The position numbers were made by a program, and so were the translations under genes. The notes below the pieces were generated by a model that saw only the letters and a list, made by a program, of their open reading frames with translations, searched no databases and was not told the DNA's origin. 64,000 nucleotides of DNA, from NCBI GenBank assembly GCA_016844945.1, contig JAERTJ010000151.1, positions 38,679-102,678 on the forward strand, written 5' to 3'. Source of the stretch: Fidelibacterota bacterium (GTDB lineage Bacteria; Fidelibacterota; UBA8477; JABMPR01). Positions 9,065 to 17,387 of the stretch are shown piece after piece; within the stretch, counting starts at the first letter, position 1, and every line of letters starts with the position of its first letter.

Positions 9065-10336
9065 ATGCGTTCAAAAATAATAGGATCACTTGCTCTCATT
9101 GTGTTCTGCTTGCCCATGATCAGCCTTGGACAGGCCAGTACCCCTCTTACTCTGGATGACTGTATTCAAATTGGATTAGAATACAACCAGTCATTAAGAA
9201 TCAACCGCTTCGAAACGGATCGAAGTGTATCACAGGCAAAAAGCAATATTGGACTCGTGCTCCCAGTCGTGAATTTTTCCGTCACAGGCAGCAATTCTGA
9301 TGTTGCAAGCACGGGCTGGAATACAGGCTATTCAAGCAGTTTATCCCTATCCCAAAACATCTGGGATGGTGGGGTTTGGCTGAATACGCTTAAATCTGCG
9401 AAAGTCGCCCAACATGCAGCCAGCATCCAATATGAGAGTTATGAAGTCAATACGATTTACCAGATTAAGGCTGCTTATTATAACTATCTCTCTACCCAAC
9501 AATTACTGGATGTCTACAAAGAGAATATGACCACCAGTAATTATCAGCACCAGTTAACCCTGGAACGTTTCAAACTGGGAGCAGCCTCACAAAATGATAC
9601 TCTGAGAACACGAGTAAATATTGAGCGGTCACGTCTTCAAATTGTCAATGGTGAAGTCGATCTGCAGTCGAAAGCCCGTAACTTAAATATCATTCTTGGT
9701 CGCGATTGGGATAGTCCTCTAAGTCTGGCAGAACCTGTCTGGGAGTCTGTAAATATCCCCGATAAGGAAAGCATTATCGCTGATGTAATCAATTCTAACC
9801 ACGAGCTACAACTACTAGAACAAAACAAGACTATCTCTGAGTATAACGTGAAAATCGCCAGAGCGGGCTACATGCCTTCATTGGGAGTCTCCGCATCCTA
9901 TGGAACCTCTGGTGCCTCATCTATGGGTGATATGTATGGAGAATTAAATTCATCAAAGTCCACTGGGTTTACGTTGAGTTGGAATCTATTTAATGGAACA
10001 CGCACCAGTAGAGGAGTTGAGCAGGGTAAAATCAATGCCAAGCTGGCAGTAGAAAACTATGATCTCTCAGAACGTAAACTACGCAAAGAGCTGGCTCAGA
10101 CACTGCAGCAGATGGATGCCCTTCAAGAGTCTGTAGAGATTTCACAGCTAATCCTGACAGCCTCTGAACAAGACCTACTTCTGGCACAGGAACAGTACAA
10201 AATTGGATCACTCTCCATCCTGGATGTCCTGAGAATTACTGCAAGCTACGAGGACGCAAAATCCAATCTGATTCGCACGCAGCACAATTTGAAAATTGCC
10301 GAGGCTGGCTTACTCCAGCTCATGGGTAAGCGCTAG
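9065..10336 (+). CDS. TolC family outer-membrane efflux protein
   Basis: 423 residues. A signal peptide (IIGSLALIVFCLPMISLGQA) is followed by LTLDDCIQIGLEYNQSL, the opening helix of TolC-like OEP domains. The two internal repeats are visible (about 25-210 and 225-415), each with long coiled-coil helices, and it ends with EAGLLQLMGKR. Such trimers form the outer-membrane duct of tripartite exporters. The next genes encode the adaptor and ATPase/permease components, so this is the dedicated duct of a MacAB-like pump. AGGA lies 7 bases before the ATG, and the gap to the adaptor gene is 8 bases. Confidence 0.95.
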   Translation: MRSKIIGSLALIVFCLPMISLGQASTPLTLDDCIQIGLEYNQSLRINRFETDRSVSQAKSNIGLVLPVVNFSVTGSNSDVASTGWNTGYSSSLSLSQNIWDGGVWLNTLKSAKVAQHAASIQYESYEVNTIYQIKAAYYNYLSTQQLLDVYKENMTTSNYQHQLTLERFKLGAASQNDTLRTRVNIERSRLQIVNGEVDLQSKARNLNIILGRDWDSPLSLAEPVWESVNIPDKESIIADVINSNHELQLLEQNKTISEYNVKIARAGYMPSLGVSASYGTSGASSMGDMYGELNSSKSTGFTLSWNLFNGTRTSRGVEQGKINAKLAVENYDLSERKLRKELAQTLQQMDALQESVEISQLILTASEQDLLLAQEQYKIGSLSILDVLRITASYEDAKSNLIRTQHNLKIAEAGLLQLMGKR

Positions 10337-10344
10337 GGGTTATC

Positions 10345-11589
10345 ATGTCCAAAAAGAAAATTATTATCATCATACTTGCCGTGGTATTGGTCGGTGTCAT
10401 TGGCTTCTTTGCTGTAAAAAAAGAGCAGGGAAGTACAAAAGATGTCCAATCTGATACCGTTGAACGTGGACAGGTCGTACATAAAGTTGCTGCTTCTGGG
10501 CGCATACAGCCTGTAGTTGAAGTAGATGTAAGTGCTGATGTAGCTGGACGTGTCATCAAAATGGCTGTCAAAGAAGGTGATTGGGTTGAAAAGGGTCAAT
10601 TCCTGGCTCAACTGGATGCAACGCGTTACAAAGCAGATGTGGACCGCGCAGAGCAGGTTTTAGCATCAGCAGAGGCTTCACTCTCCCTGGCTGAGTTGGA
10701 AATGAAGCAGCAAGCTGAACTTTTTCAGAAAAAATTGGTCAGCGAGCTCGTTTATCAAGGTGTACTGGTCCGCTACCAGCAGGCAATGTCTGCCAAAAAA
10801 CAAGCCCTGGCAGCTCTGGCACAATCAAAAGACAATTACAATAAAACAATCATGTTCGCCCCCATGTCTGGAACGGTCACCCTGGTTAATAAGGAAATTG
10901 GTGAAATGGCGCTTGGGTCCGCCTTTAGTCGCGATATCATCATGATTATTGCTGACCTGAATGAGATGGAAGTGTTGGTCGATGTCAATGAGAATGATGT
11001 GGTTGATGTTGCCCTGGGTGATACTTCAGAAATTGAAATTGATGCCCTCCAGGACACAATGTTCCAGGGAATTGTAACGGAAATTGCACACAGTGCTCAG
11101 AATACTGGTGGTGGAAGTCTTGACCAGGTGACAAACTTTAAAGTCCAGATCAGACTCTTAAACCCACCAAAAGAAATACGTCCAGGTATGTCAGCCGCCG
11201 TGGATATCCGGGCTGATGTTCGTGATGATGTACTTTATGTTCCTATCCAGAGTGTAACCATGCGTAAGCCAAGGCAACTCGAAGAGAAACAGGACAAAGA
11301 GCTAAGTCGAGTAGATAGCTCCCTGAATGAGGAAGAAGAGGACTTGGAACCCGTTGAAGTCGTTTTTGTTCTGGTGGAAAGCGAAAAGGGCAAAGGGAAA
11401 GAGGTCGTTCAGCGTGAGGTAATCACTGGCATCATTGGGGAACGTGACTTTGAGATTATCTCAGGTCTTGAACTTGATGATGAGGTCGTAACAGGTCCAT
11501 ATAAAGAAATTAGTCGTGGGTTGAATGATGGTGACAAAGTCAAAGTTACAAAGCGTAAGAAATTCAATGCGAATGAGAGTAAGAAGTAG
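10345..11589 (+). CDS. Periplasmic adaptor (HlyD/MacA-like membrane fusion protein)
   Basis: 414 residues. N-terminal inner-membrane anchor (KIIIIILAVVLVGVIGFFAV), first lipoyl half (VSADVAGRVIKMAVKEGDWV, about 55-75), an alpha-helical hairpin (about 95-165), second lipoyl half (MSGTVTLVNKEIGEMALG), a beta-barrel domain and a membrane-proximal domain. A Glu/Asp/Lys-rich insertion of about 30 residues lies near 310-335 within the last domain and is unusual for MacA. The protein links the inner-membrane MacB-like complex to the TolC duct. It lies between tolC and the ATPase gene with gaps under 10 bases, in one operon. Confidence 0.94.
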   Translation: MSKKKIIIIILAVVLVGVIGFFAVKKEQGSTKDVQSDTVERGQVVHKVAASGRIQPVVEVDVSADVAGRVIKMAVKEGDWVEKGQFLAQLDATRYKADVDRAEQVLASAEASLSLAELEMKQQAELFQKKLVSELVYQGVLVRYQQAMSAKKQALAALAQSKDNYNKTIMFAPMSGTVTLVNKEIGEMALGSAFSRDIIMIIADLNEMEVLVDVNENDVVDVALGDTSEIEIDALQDTMFQGIVTEIAHSAQNTGGGSLDQVTNFKVQIRLLNPPKEIRPGMSAAVDIRADVRDDVLYVPIQSVTMRKPRQLEEKQDKELSRVDSSLNEEEEDLEPVEVVFVLVESEKGKGKEVVQREVITGIIGERDFEIISGLELDDEVVTGPYKEISRGLNDGDKVKVTKRKKFNANESKK

Positions 11590-11598
11590 GGTTAGCCC

Positions 11599-12297
11599 AT
11601 GCCATTAATTCAAGTCACAGACCTCTATAAAATTTACCAAATGGGTAATTCGGAGGTTCGCGCGCTGGATGGTGTCACAGTCTCCATTGAGCAAAATGAA
11701 TATCTTTCCATTATGGGTCCATCCGGGTCAGGAAAATCAACTCTAATGAACCTTTTAGGCTGTCTGGATACACCAACAAGTGGTGACTTTTTAATGGATG
11801 GAATCAACGTTGCCAGTATGAGTGACGATGAGTTAGCCCATATCAGAAATAAAAAAATTGGGTTTGTGTTCCAGACCTTCAATTTGCTTCCAAAATCAAC
11901 CAGCCTTCGTAATGTTGAGTTACCCCTCATTTATAATGGCGAGATCAAAGCAAAAGAACGCAAGGGCATGGCGATTAAAGCGCTTGAAAGAGTAAATCTG
12001 GGGGATCGCGTTGACCATAAACCCAATGAACTCTCAGGAGGTCAAAGACAACGAGTCGCTGTTGCAAGGGCATTGGTTAATAACCCTGCCATCATCCTTG
12101 CTGATGAGCCGACCGGAAACCTGGATTCTAAAACCGGTGAAGAGATCATGTCACTCTTTGATGAACTCCACCGCCAGGGCAATACCATTATTTTGGTCAC
12201 CCACGAGGAGCACATCGCCGAACACGCCAACCGTGTGGTGAGACTCCTGGATGGAAAAATCGCCTCCGATGAACCCACATCCAGAGTAGGTAAATAG
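11599..12297 (+). CDS. MacB-type ABC transporter ATP-binding protein
   Basis: 232 residues, the normal length of LolD/MacB ATPases. Walker [11 protein letters not shown]-loop FQTFNLLP, signature [15 protein letters not shown], Walker [14 protein letters not shown]-loop VTHEEHIA. The [17 protein letters not shown] stretch is typical of type VII mechanotransmission transporters. It serves the two permeases downstream at 12844 and 14070. The stop codon overlaps by one base with the GTG of a GxxExxY gene whose cassette separates ATPase and permeases, a break in an otherwise standard operon. Confidence 0.95.
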   Translation: MPLIQVTDLYKIYQMGNSEVRALDGVTVSIEQNEYLSIMGPSGSGKSTLMNLLGCLDTPTSGDFLMDGINVASMSDDELAHIRNKKIGFVFQTFNLLPKSTSLRNVELPLIYNGEIKAKERKGMAIKALERVNLGDRVDHKPNELSGGQRQRVAVARALVNNPAIILADEPTGNLDSKTGEEIMSLFDELHRQGNTIILVTHEEHIAEHANRVVRLLDGKIASDEPTSRVGK

Positions 12298-12734
12298 TGC
12301 TTCTGGAAAACCACCAAGACACAAAAACACAAAGGGGCACAAAGAAATTTGAGGCACTTTCAGAACAGCAAGAATTGATAGCACAAAAAATTGTGGATGC
12401 AGCATACACTGTGCATAAAAATCTTGGACCTGGTCTGTTAGAAAAAGTGTATGAAGTCTGTTTCTGCCACGAGCTCAAGAAACGTGGATTGAAATTTGAA
12501 AATCAAACATTTTTCCCGATCAACTATGATGGAATTGTCTTTCAAGAAGGGCTTCGGCTAGATGTATTGGTTGAAGATTCCATAATTTGTGAATTGAAAG
12601 CGGTTAATGAAGTTAACCAAGTTTGGAAAGCCCAGATTCTCAGTTATCTCAAGTTATTAGATAAAAGATTAGGTTTCATTATCAATTTCAATGTTCCAAC
12701 CATCAACCAAGGGATAAAACGGATAATCCTGTAA
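12297..12734 (+). CDS. GxxExxY protein (PD-(D/E)XK nuclease-like family)
   Basis: 145 residues. The core holds the name-giving motif GPGLLEKVYEVCFCHELKKR, then RLDVLVEDSIICELKAVNEV (the D...ExK nuclease-like residues), AQILSYLKLLDKRLGFIINF and a final GIKRIIL. The family is linked by fold to PD-(D/E)XK nucleases, but no reaction is established. The first 15 or so residues (NHQDTKTQRGTKK) are the translation of a CAC/AAG-periodic repeat, so the native start may be later, although no internal Met is present before the core. It is inserted between the ATPase and permease of an exporter with which it has no known link, flanked by inverted repeats, which points to a mobile cassette. Confidence 0.85.
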   Translation: MLLENHQDTKTQRGTKKFEALSEQQELIAQKIVDAAYTVHKNLGPGLLEKVYEVCFCHELKKRGLKFENQTFFPINYDGIVFQEGLRLDVLVEDSIICELKAVNEVNQVWKAQILSYLKLLDKRLGFIINFNVPTINQGIKRIIL

Positions 12735-12829
12735 ATGAAAATTTTAGAACCTAAATCAATAAACACAAATCTAGTTTGCTTTCAATTCACTTCTTTTGTG
12801 AATTTTAGTGCCTTAGTGGTTTCGTGGTT
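12309..12829. mobile_element. GxxExxY cassette with inverted CAC/AAG-periodic ends
   Basis: The left end (12309-12344) reads AACCACCAAGACAC followed by further CACxAAx units. The right end (about 12793-12829), read on the minus strand, starts AACCACGAAACCAC and continues CTAAGGCAC, TAAAATTCAC, AAAAG. The two ends are therefore imperfect inverted repeats of about 36 bases facing each other round one gene. The same unit occurs alone at 17100-17270. I cannot identify a target-site duplication. The permease gene after the element has no visible ribosome-binding site, as expected if the insertion displaced it. Boundaries are by eye. Confidence 0.55.
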
Positions 12830-12843
12830 AAAAGTATCCTGAT

Positions 12844-14064
12844 ATGAAAAGCTTCTTCTGGGAAAACTTGCGGATTGCTCTGGCAGAGTTGTGGGGTCAT
12901 AAAACCCGTTCAATTCTGACAGGTACAGGAATTGTCATTGGAATCATTGCTGTATCTCTTATGTCCACGCTCATAAATGGTGTTGATGGGCTTTTTGAAG
13001 AAAGCATGAAATTCCTGGGGCGCGGGAACATCTATATCGAAAAATGGCCGTGGTTTGGAGATGAGGACTGGTGGACTTTAAGAAATCGACCACGTATCGA
13101 CCTGGATATGGCAGATGATATCAAGGAGCGATCTGAATATGCCCTGGTCGTTGCGGCTGAGCGAGGACGTTCAGCCAATCTCAACTATAAAGAACTCTCG
13201 GCGGAAAATATCTTTATTCATGGTGTCAGCGCAAATTTTCCTGAAGTTTCCACAGTAGATGTCGAATTTGGTCGCTTCTTTACTGAGTCTGAGGATCGAA
13301 CAGGTGCGCAGGTCGTCCTCCTGGGGTCCGAAGTAGCTAAGACGCTATTCCCTCAAGGGAATCCCGTTGATAAAATGATTTATGCCGGGTCAAAACGTTT
13401 TCGAGTCATTGGTGTTTTGGCTGAAATGGGGAAATTTATGGGTGCCTTTTCTCAGGATACCCAGGTCCTCATCCCTCTCGAAACCTTCAATAAAATTTTC
13501 CACGGTCCCTGGGGCATGCGTCGGATTACCGTCAAAGTCCCCGAGCATCTAGTTGAGGATGCCAAGGAGGAACTCCGCGGGGTTGTCCGGGTTCTGCGAG
13601 GTTTAAAACCTGAGGAAAAGGACAATTTTGCCATCAATCAACAAAATGCATTCCGGCAAACGTATCAGGGAATTAAAATGGCAATTGGAGGGACCGGTTT
13701 AATCATTACCGCCCTCTCTCTTCTTGTGGGTGGAATCGGAATTGCCAACATCATGTTTGTCTCTGTCAAGGAGCGCACCCGTGAAATTGGTGTTCGTAAA
13801 GCACTGGGGGCAACACGAAACCAGATTCAAGGACAGTTTCTCATAGAAGCAATGGTCATCACAGCCTCTGGTGGGTTAGTGGGTCTCATTATTTCAACGG
13901 TTATCAGTATGGCTATCAGCGAATTTCTTTTCCCGGCTAGTATGTCATTTGGTGTTGCTTTTATGGCAATTGGCTTGAGCGCCGGAGTAGGATTATTCGC
14001 TGGGCTTGCTCCTGCGAGAAAAGGTGCTAAACTTGATCCAATCGAAGCCCTGAGATACGAGTAA
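12844..14064 (+). CDS. MacB-like ABC transporter permease 1
   Basis: 406 residues. MacB/FtsX architecture: TM1 (SILTGTGIVIGIIAVSLMST, about 22-42), a large periplasmic MacB_PCD domain (about 45-265), then three C-terminal spans. The conserved motif VSVKERTREIGVRKALGATR precedes TM3, and it ends in LDPIEALRYE. It has no ATPase domain of its own and should use the ATPase encoded at 11599. The ATG lacks a clear Shine-Dalgarno sequence and follows the GxxExxY cassette by 15 bases. The last codons lie 5 bases from the second permease, so the two are probably translated together as a heterodimer. Confidence 0.93.
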   Translation: MKSFFWENLRIALAELWGHKTRSILTGTGIVIGIIAVSLMSTLINGVDGLFEESMKFLGRGNIYIEKWPWFGDEDWWTLRNRPRIDLDMADDIKERSEYALVVAAERGRSANLNYKELSAENIFIHGVSANFPEVSTVDVEFGRFFTESEDRTGAQVVLLGSEVAKTLFPQGNPVDKMIYAGSKRFRVIGVLAEMGKFMGAFSQDTQVLIPLETFNKIFHGPWGMRRITVKVPEHLVEDAKEELRGVVRVLRGLKPEEKDNFAINQQNAFRQTYQGIKMAIGGTGLIITALSLLVGGIGIANIMFVSVKERTREIGVRKALGATRNQIQGQFLIEAMVITASGGLVGLIISTVISMAISEFLFPASMSFGVAFMAIGLSAGVGLFAGLAPARKGAKLDPIEALRYE

Positions 14065-14069
14065 ATCCT

Positions 14070-15326
14070 ATGTATATCCGCACATCACTAAAAACTCTCA
14101 ACGATGCTTTTTTTATGGCACTGGAAGCCATCCGTGACAATCTATTGCGTTCAATATTAACCCTACTAGGAATCGTGATTGGTGTCTTTGCCATCATCGC
14201 AGTTATGACAGCTATTCGAACCCTGGAATCATCAATCAATTCAGGTTTAAACGTTTTTGGCTCTGATGTCATTTTTGTTCAGAAATCTCCTGTGATTCAG
14301 ATGGGCGACCATAATAGTCGACGGAAATATTGGCGACGCCCAAACATCACCTATGATATGGCTCTTGAATTAAGAGAGCGCATGGCCGGTGCTGTATTTG
14401 TGAGTGCTCAGGACGGTACAGGCGGTAAAACGATTCGTTTTAAAAAAGAATCCACCAATCCGAATGTCGGCGTACAGGGTGTGGATGAATATGGCCTTGA
14501 AGCACTCAACCACAGCCTGGATTATGGCAGAAACTTTATTCCAGAAGATGTGGAATACGGTCGCCGCGTGGTACTCCTTGCAACAGATGTCATAGAAAAA
14601 CTCTTCCCTTTTCAAGATCCTGTGGATCAAACGATTTCCATCAATGGTATTGGATTTGATGTCATAGGGACACTAAAACGTAAAGGCGAAATGTTCGGAC
14701 AAAGTCAGGACAATTTTGTCATCATACCCATCACGACTTATCTTCAATATTTTAGTCGACGCTGGACGTCATTGGGAATCTCTATCAAAGCACCCGATAG
14801 TGAGAGTTTCAACCTGGTCAAGGATGAGGTTGTTGATCAGATGCGCATTGTTCGAGGCTTGGGACCCACTGAAGAAAATGATTTTGAAGTCACTTCAAAT
14901 GATGCCCTCATTGAGACCTTTGGCTCATTCACGGCTGGTATCAAGCTATTTGCCGGTGCTGTAAGTGTCATCGCTTTGGTAGTCGCTGGTATTGGAATTA
15001 TGAATATCATGCTGGTATCCGTTAGCGAACGCATCAAGGAAATTGGTGTCCGAAAGGCTATTGGAGCAACGCGCAATAATGTTTTATTCCAATTCCTGCT
15101 GGAAGCCGTTTTCCTTTCACTCATTGGTGGTGTCATCGGAGTTATGCTCGGCATAGGGGTAGGGAATATGATCACTCTGGTCATGAAGAATGTCGCGCCA
15201 GTGGTACCCATTGACTGGGTCTTTATCGGCTTGGGTGTTTGCTCATTTATCGGAATTGTGTTTGGGATTTACCCCGCCTACAAAGCAGCGGGACTTGACC
15301 CTATCGAATCCCTCCGACACGAATAG
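14070..15326 (+). CDS. MacB-like ABC transporter permease 2
   Basis: 418 residues with the same layout as the upstream gene: TM1 (ILTLLGIVIGVFAIIAVMTA), periplasmic MacB_PCD, three further spans, the motif VSVSERIKEIGVRKAIGATR and a C-terminal LDPIESLRHE. The two permeases are clearly paralogous but diverged over the periplasmic domain, which suggests an obligate heterodimer served by a single ATPase. It is the last gene of the exporter operon; a strong intrinsic terminator lies 75 bases downstream. The substrate is unknown; macrolides, lipoproteins or peptides are known for relatives. Confidence 0.93.
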   Translation: MYIRTSLKTLNDAFFMALEAIRDNLLRSILTLLGIVIGVFAIIAVMTAIRTLESSINSGLNVFGSDVIFVQKSPVIQMGDHNSRRKYWRRPNITYDMALELRERMAGAVFVSAQDGTGGKTIRFKKESTNPNVGVQGVDEYGLEALNHSLDYGRNFIPEDVEYGRRVVLLATDVIEKLFPFQDPVDQTISINGIGFDVIGTLKRKGEMFGQSQDNFVIIPITTYLQYFSRRWTSLGISIKAPDSESFNLVKDEVVDQMRIVRGLGPTEENDFEVTSNDALIETFGSFTAGIKLFAGAVSVIALVVAGIGIMNIMLVSVSERIKEIGVRKAIGATRNNVLFQFLLEAVFLSLIGGVIGVMLGIGVGNMITLVMKNVAPVVPIDWVFIGLGVCSFIGIVFGIYPAYKAAGLDPIESLRHE

Positions 15327-15399
15327 TCCTTTATACGTAGCTCAAAGACATTTGATTCACCTGTGCAGGGGTTCCAATGCTTGAATTGAAACTCCATTT

Positions 15400-15436
15400 A
15401 AAAAAAGCCCCCACCAATTGGTGAGGGCTTTTTTAA
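15400..15436 (+). terminator. Bidirectional intrinsic terminator after the exporter operon
   Basis: A-tract, then an almost perfect stem (AAAAGCCC..CACCAATTGGTG..GGGCTTTT), then a T-tract. The A and T runs on both sides allow use by the plus-strand exporter operon and by the converging minus-strand proS. Confidence 0.88.
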
Positions 15437-15513
15437 TCATTGAACTTGCCTGTATGGGCGGAGTTCCTAAAGCGTAGTCTTATCGAAATGCCCAATACCT
15501 AACTATATAATAT

Positions 15514-15540
15514 TGGAGGTTTCGACGGGCTCAACCTCCA
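15514..15540. repeat. 8-bp inverted repeat next to the proS stop
   Basis: TGGAGGTT and AACCTCCA surround the 11-base loop TCGACGGGCTC, 9 bases past the proS stop on its 3' side. The stem-loop with a TTCGACGGGCTC-like loop resembles a dispersed genomic palindrome more than a terminator, since no T run follows on either strand. Confidence 0.4.
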
Positions 15541-15548
15541 GGGAAATT

Positions 15549-16988
15549 CTAATAGGCTTTCGCGAAAATGACCTGCTGTGAGCTCTCGTCGCCTGTATAG
15601 ACACACTTGCCAGTACCCTCAGGCTGATCAAAAGGGATACAGCGGATGGTCGCTTTGGTTTCATTCTTGATCTTCTCTTCAACCTCAGCTGATCCATTCC
15701 AGTATGCTTTGAGAAAACCCCCTTTTGATTCCAGAACTTCTTTAAACTCGTCCCAATCACTCACTGTGTGGGTATTCTCTTCACGGAAATCCAATGCACG
15801 TTGGAACAGTTCATTCTGAACAATATCCTGTTGACCTGCCAGGAATTGTACCAGCTCATTCAACTTGATAAAGTGCTTAACCCCAGAATGTCTGATCACA
15901 ACAACAGCATGACCCTTTTCTACATCCTTGGGACCAATCTCAACCCGCATGGGTACACCGCACATTTCCCATTCATTGAATTTGAAACCAGGGGAGCTTT
16001 TCTCATCATCATCCACGTGAACACGAACACCGACCTGCTTCAAGTCCGCAGTCAATGCATCCACTTTGACCATCACCAATTCTTTGGTGTCTTTCCTGAA
16101 TATAGGGATAATTACAACTTGATACGGTGCTACCTTGGGAGGTAAAATTAATCCTTTATCGTCACCGTGCGACATGATTAGTCCACCTACCAGACGGGTA
16201 CTCACGCCCCAACTGGTCGCATAGACAAACTCTTCCTTATTGTCCTTGTTCTGGAAGGTTACCTCAAATGCTTTAGCAAAATTCTGTCCCAGATTATGAC
16301 TGGTACCAGCCTGTAAAGCTTTGGTATCACGCATCATGGCTTCAATGGAATACGTACTCACAGCTCCAGCAAATTTTTCAGCCTCGGTCTTTTGGCCAGT
16401 GATAACAGGCATAGCCATATAATCCTCGGCGAATGACCGATAAACCTCCAACATTTTGAGCGTCTCATCCTGGGCTTCTTCAGCTGTGGCATGGGCAGTG
16501 TGACCTTCTTGCCACAAAAACTCTGTCGTTCTCAAGAATAGCCGTGTTCTCATTTCCCAACGGACCACATTAGCCCACTGATTAATCAATAGGGGCAGGT
16601 CACGATAAGATGAAATCCATTTCTTGTACATATTCCAGATAATGGTTTCTGACGTCGGACGAACAACCAGGGGTTCTTCTAAATCCTTGCCACCAGCATG
16701 AGTTACAACCGCAACCTCTGGCGCAAAACCTTCTACATGCTCAGCTTCTTTTTTGAGGAAATGTTCAGGTATAAACATTGGGAAATAGGCATTTACATGA
16801 CCTGTATCCTTAAACATTTGATTGAGGATGCTCTGGAAGTTTTCCCAGATAGCATATCCGTACGGTCGTATGACCATAGTTCCTTTAACAGGACCATAAT
16901 CCGCCAATTTGGCTTGTCTGACCACATCGGTATACCATTTTGAAAAATCTTCGCTCTGTTTTGTTACCCCTTTTGACACAACGGGCAT
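15549..16988 (-). CDS. proS: Prolyl-tRNA synthetase, archaeal/eukaryal type
   Basis: 479 residues. Charges tRNA-Pro with proline in the cytoplasm. Class II motif 2 [20 protein letters not shown], proline-pocket [14 protein letters not shown], motif 3 region [17 protein letters not shown] and an anticodon-binding domain (about 280-390) are visible. It lacks the 180-residue INS editing domain of the E. coli-type enzyme and has the extra C-terminal domain (about 400-479) of the archaeal/eukaryal-like group, including the usual aromatic C-terminal AKAY. This type is common in FCB bacteria. It is transcribed alone; its upstream gap (16989-17387) holds repeat hairpins. Confidence 0.95.
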   Translation of the reverse strand: MPVVSKGVTKQSEDFSKWYTDVVRQAKLADYGPVKGTMVIRPYGYAIWENFQSILNQMFKDTGHVNAYFPMFIPEHFLKKEAEHVEGFAPEVAVVTHAGGKDLEEPLVVRPTSETIIWNMYKKWISSYRDLPLLINQWANVVRWEMRTRLFLRTTEFLWQEGHTAHATAEEAQDETLKMLEVYRSFAEDYMAMPVITGQKTEAEKFAGAVSTYSIEAMMRDTKALQAGTSHNLGQNFAKAFEVTFQNKDNKEEFVYATSWGVSTRLVGGLIMSHGDDKGLILPPKVAPYQVVIIPIFRKDTKELVMVKVDALTADLKQVGVRVHVDDDEKSSPGFKFNEWEMCGVPMRVEIGPKDVEKGHAVVVIRHSGVKHFIKLNELVQFLAGQQDIVQNELFQRALDFREENTHTVSDWDEFKEVLESKGGFLKAYWNGSAEVEEKIKNETKATIRCIPFDQPEGTGKCVYTGDESSQQVIFAKAY

Positions 16989-17099
16989 CCTTTCTGTTTT
17001 AACCTGAACCGCTTATTCGGTACAGAGCCTAAATCATAACATTTGTACCCCCCTGACACAATGAAGAATAAGGATGAATTCTGAGTATCTGATCTTTTC

Positions 17100-17270
17100 A
17101 CCACCAAGACTTCAAGACACTAAATCCACCAACTTTCTTAGTGATTGTCGTGGTTTTGAGTCTTAGTGGTAAACAGGTTTCTATCTCTACTCTCACCACC
17201 ACAAAGACACTAAAACACAATAGTACACAAACTCTTTTCGTGGATTTAGTGCCTTTGTGTCTTTGTGGTT
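17100..17270. repeat. Two CAC/AAG-periodic inverted-repeat hairpins
   Basis: Element A (17100-17170) begins CCACCAAGACTTCAAGACAC and ends CTTAGTGG; element B (17195-17270) begins ACCACAAAGACACTAAAACAC and ends TGTCTTTGTGGTT. Each folds into a long imperfect hairpin, and both share units with the ends of the GxxExxY cassette at 12309-12829. They look like MITE-like, gene-free members of that family. The remaining parts of 16989-17387 hold no gene that I can support. Confidence 0.65.
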
Positions 17271-17387
17271 CGATAGCTCTTGCCCGCACGTAAAACCCTT
17301 TGAAGTGACCGAGCGCAAAACAGCCTATCCGGGGAATTGTTACCTCCAATCAAAGCTTGTGTTGAACATTAGCAAATACTAGAATAC

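Noticed and set aside
12042..12478. Several antisense frames over the MacB ATPase and GxxExxY genes
   Set aside because: They mirror well-supported coding frames and show no motif or ribosome-binding site of their own.
17100..17270. CRISPR-like array
   Set aside because: The 10-13-base periodic units are too short, lack unique spacers and are arranged as inverted, not direct, repeats.
17098..17349. 83-codon minus-strand frame upstream of proS
   Set aside because: Its middle is the translation of the CAC/AAG repeats (QRHKGTKSTKR, LLCFSVFVV). The periodic repeats explain the open frame; there is no ribosome-binding site.
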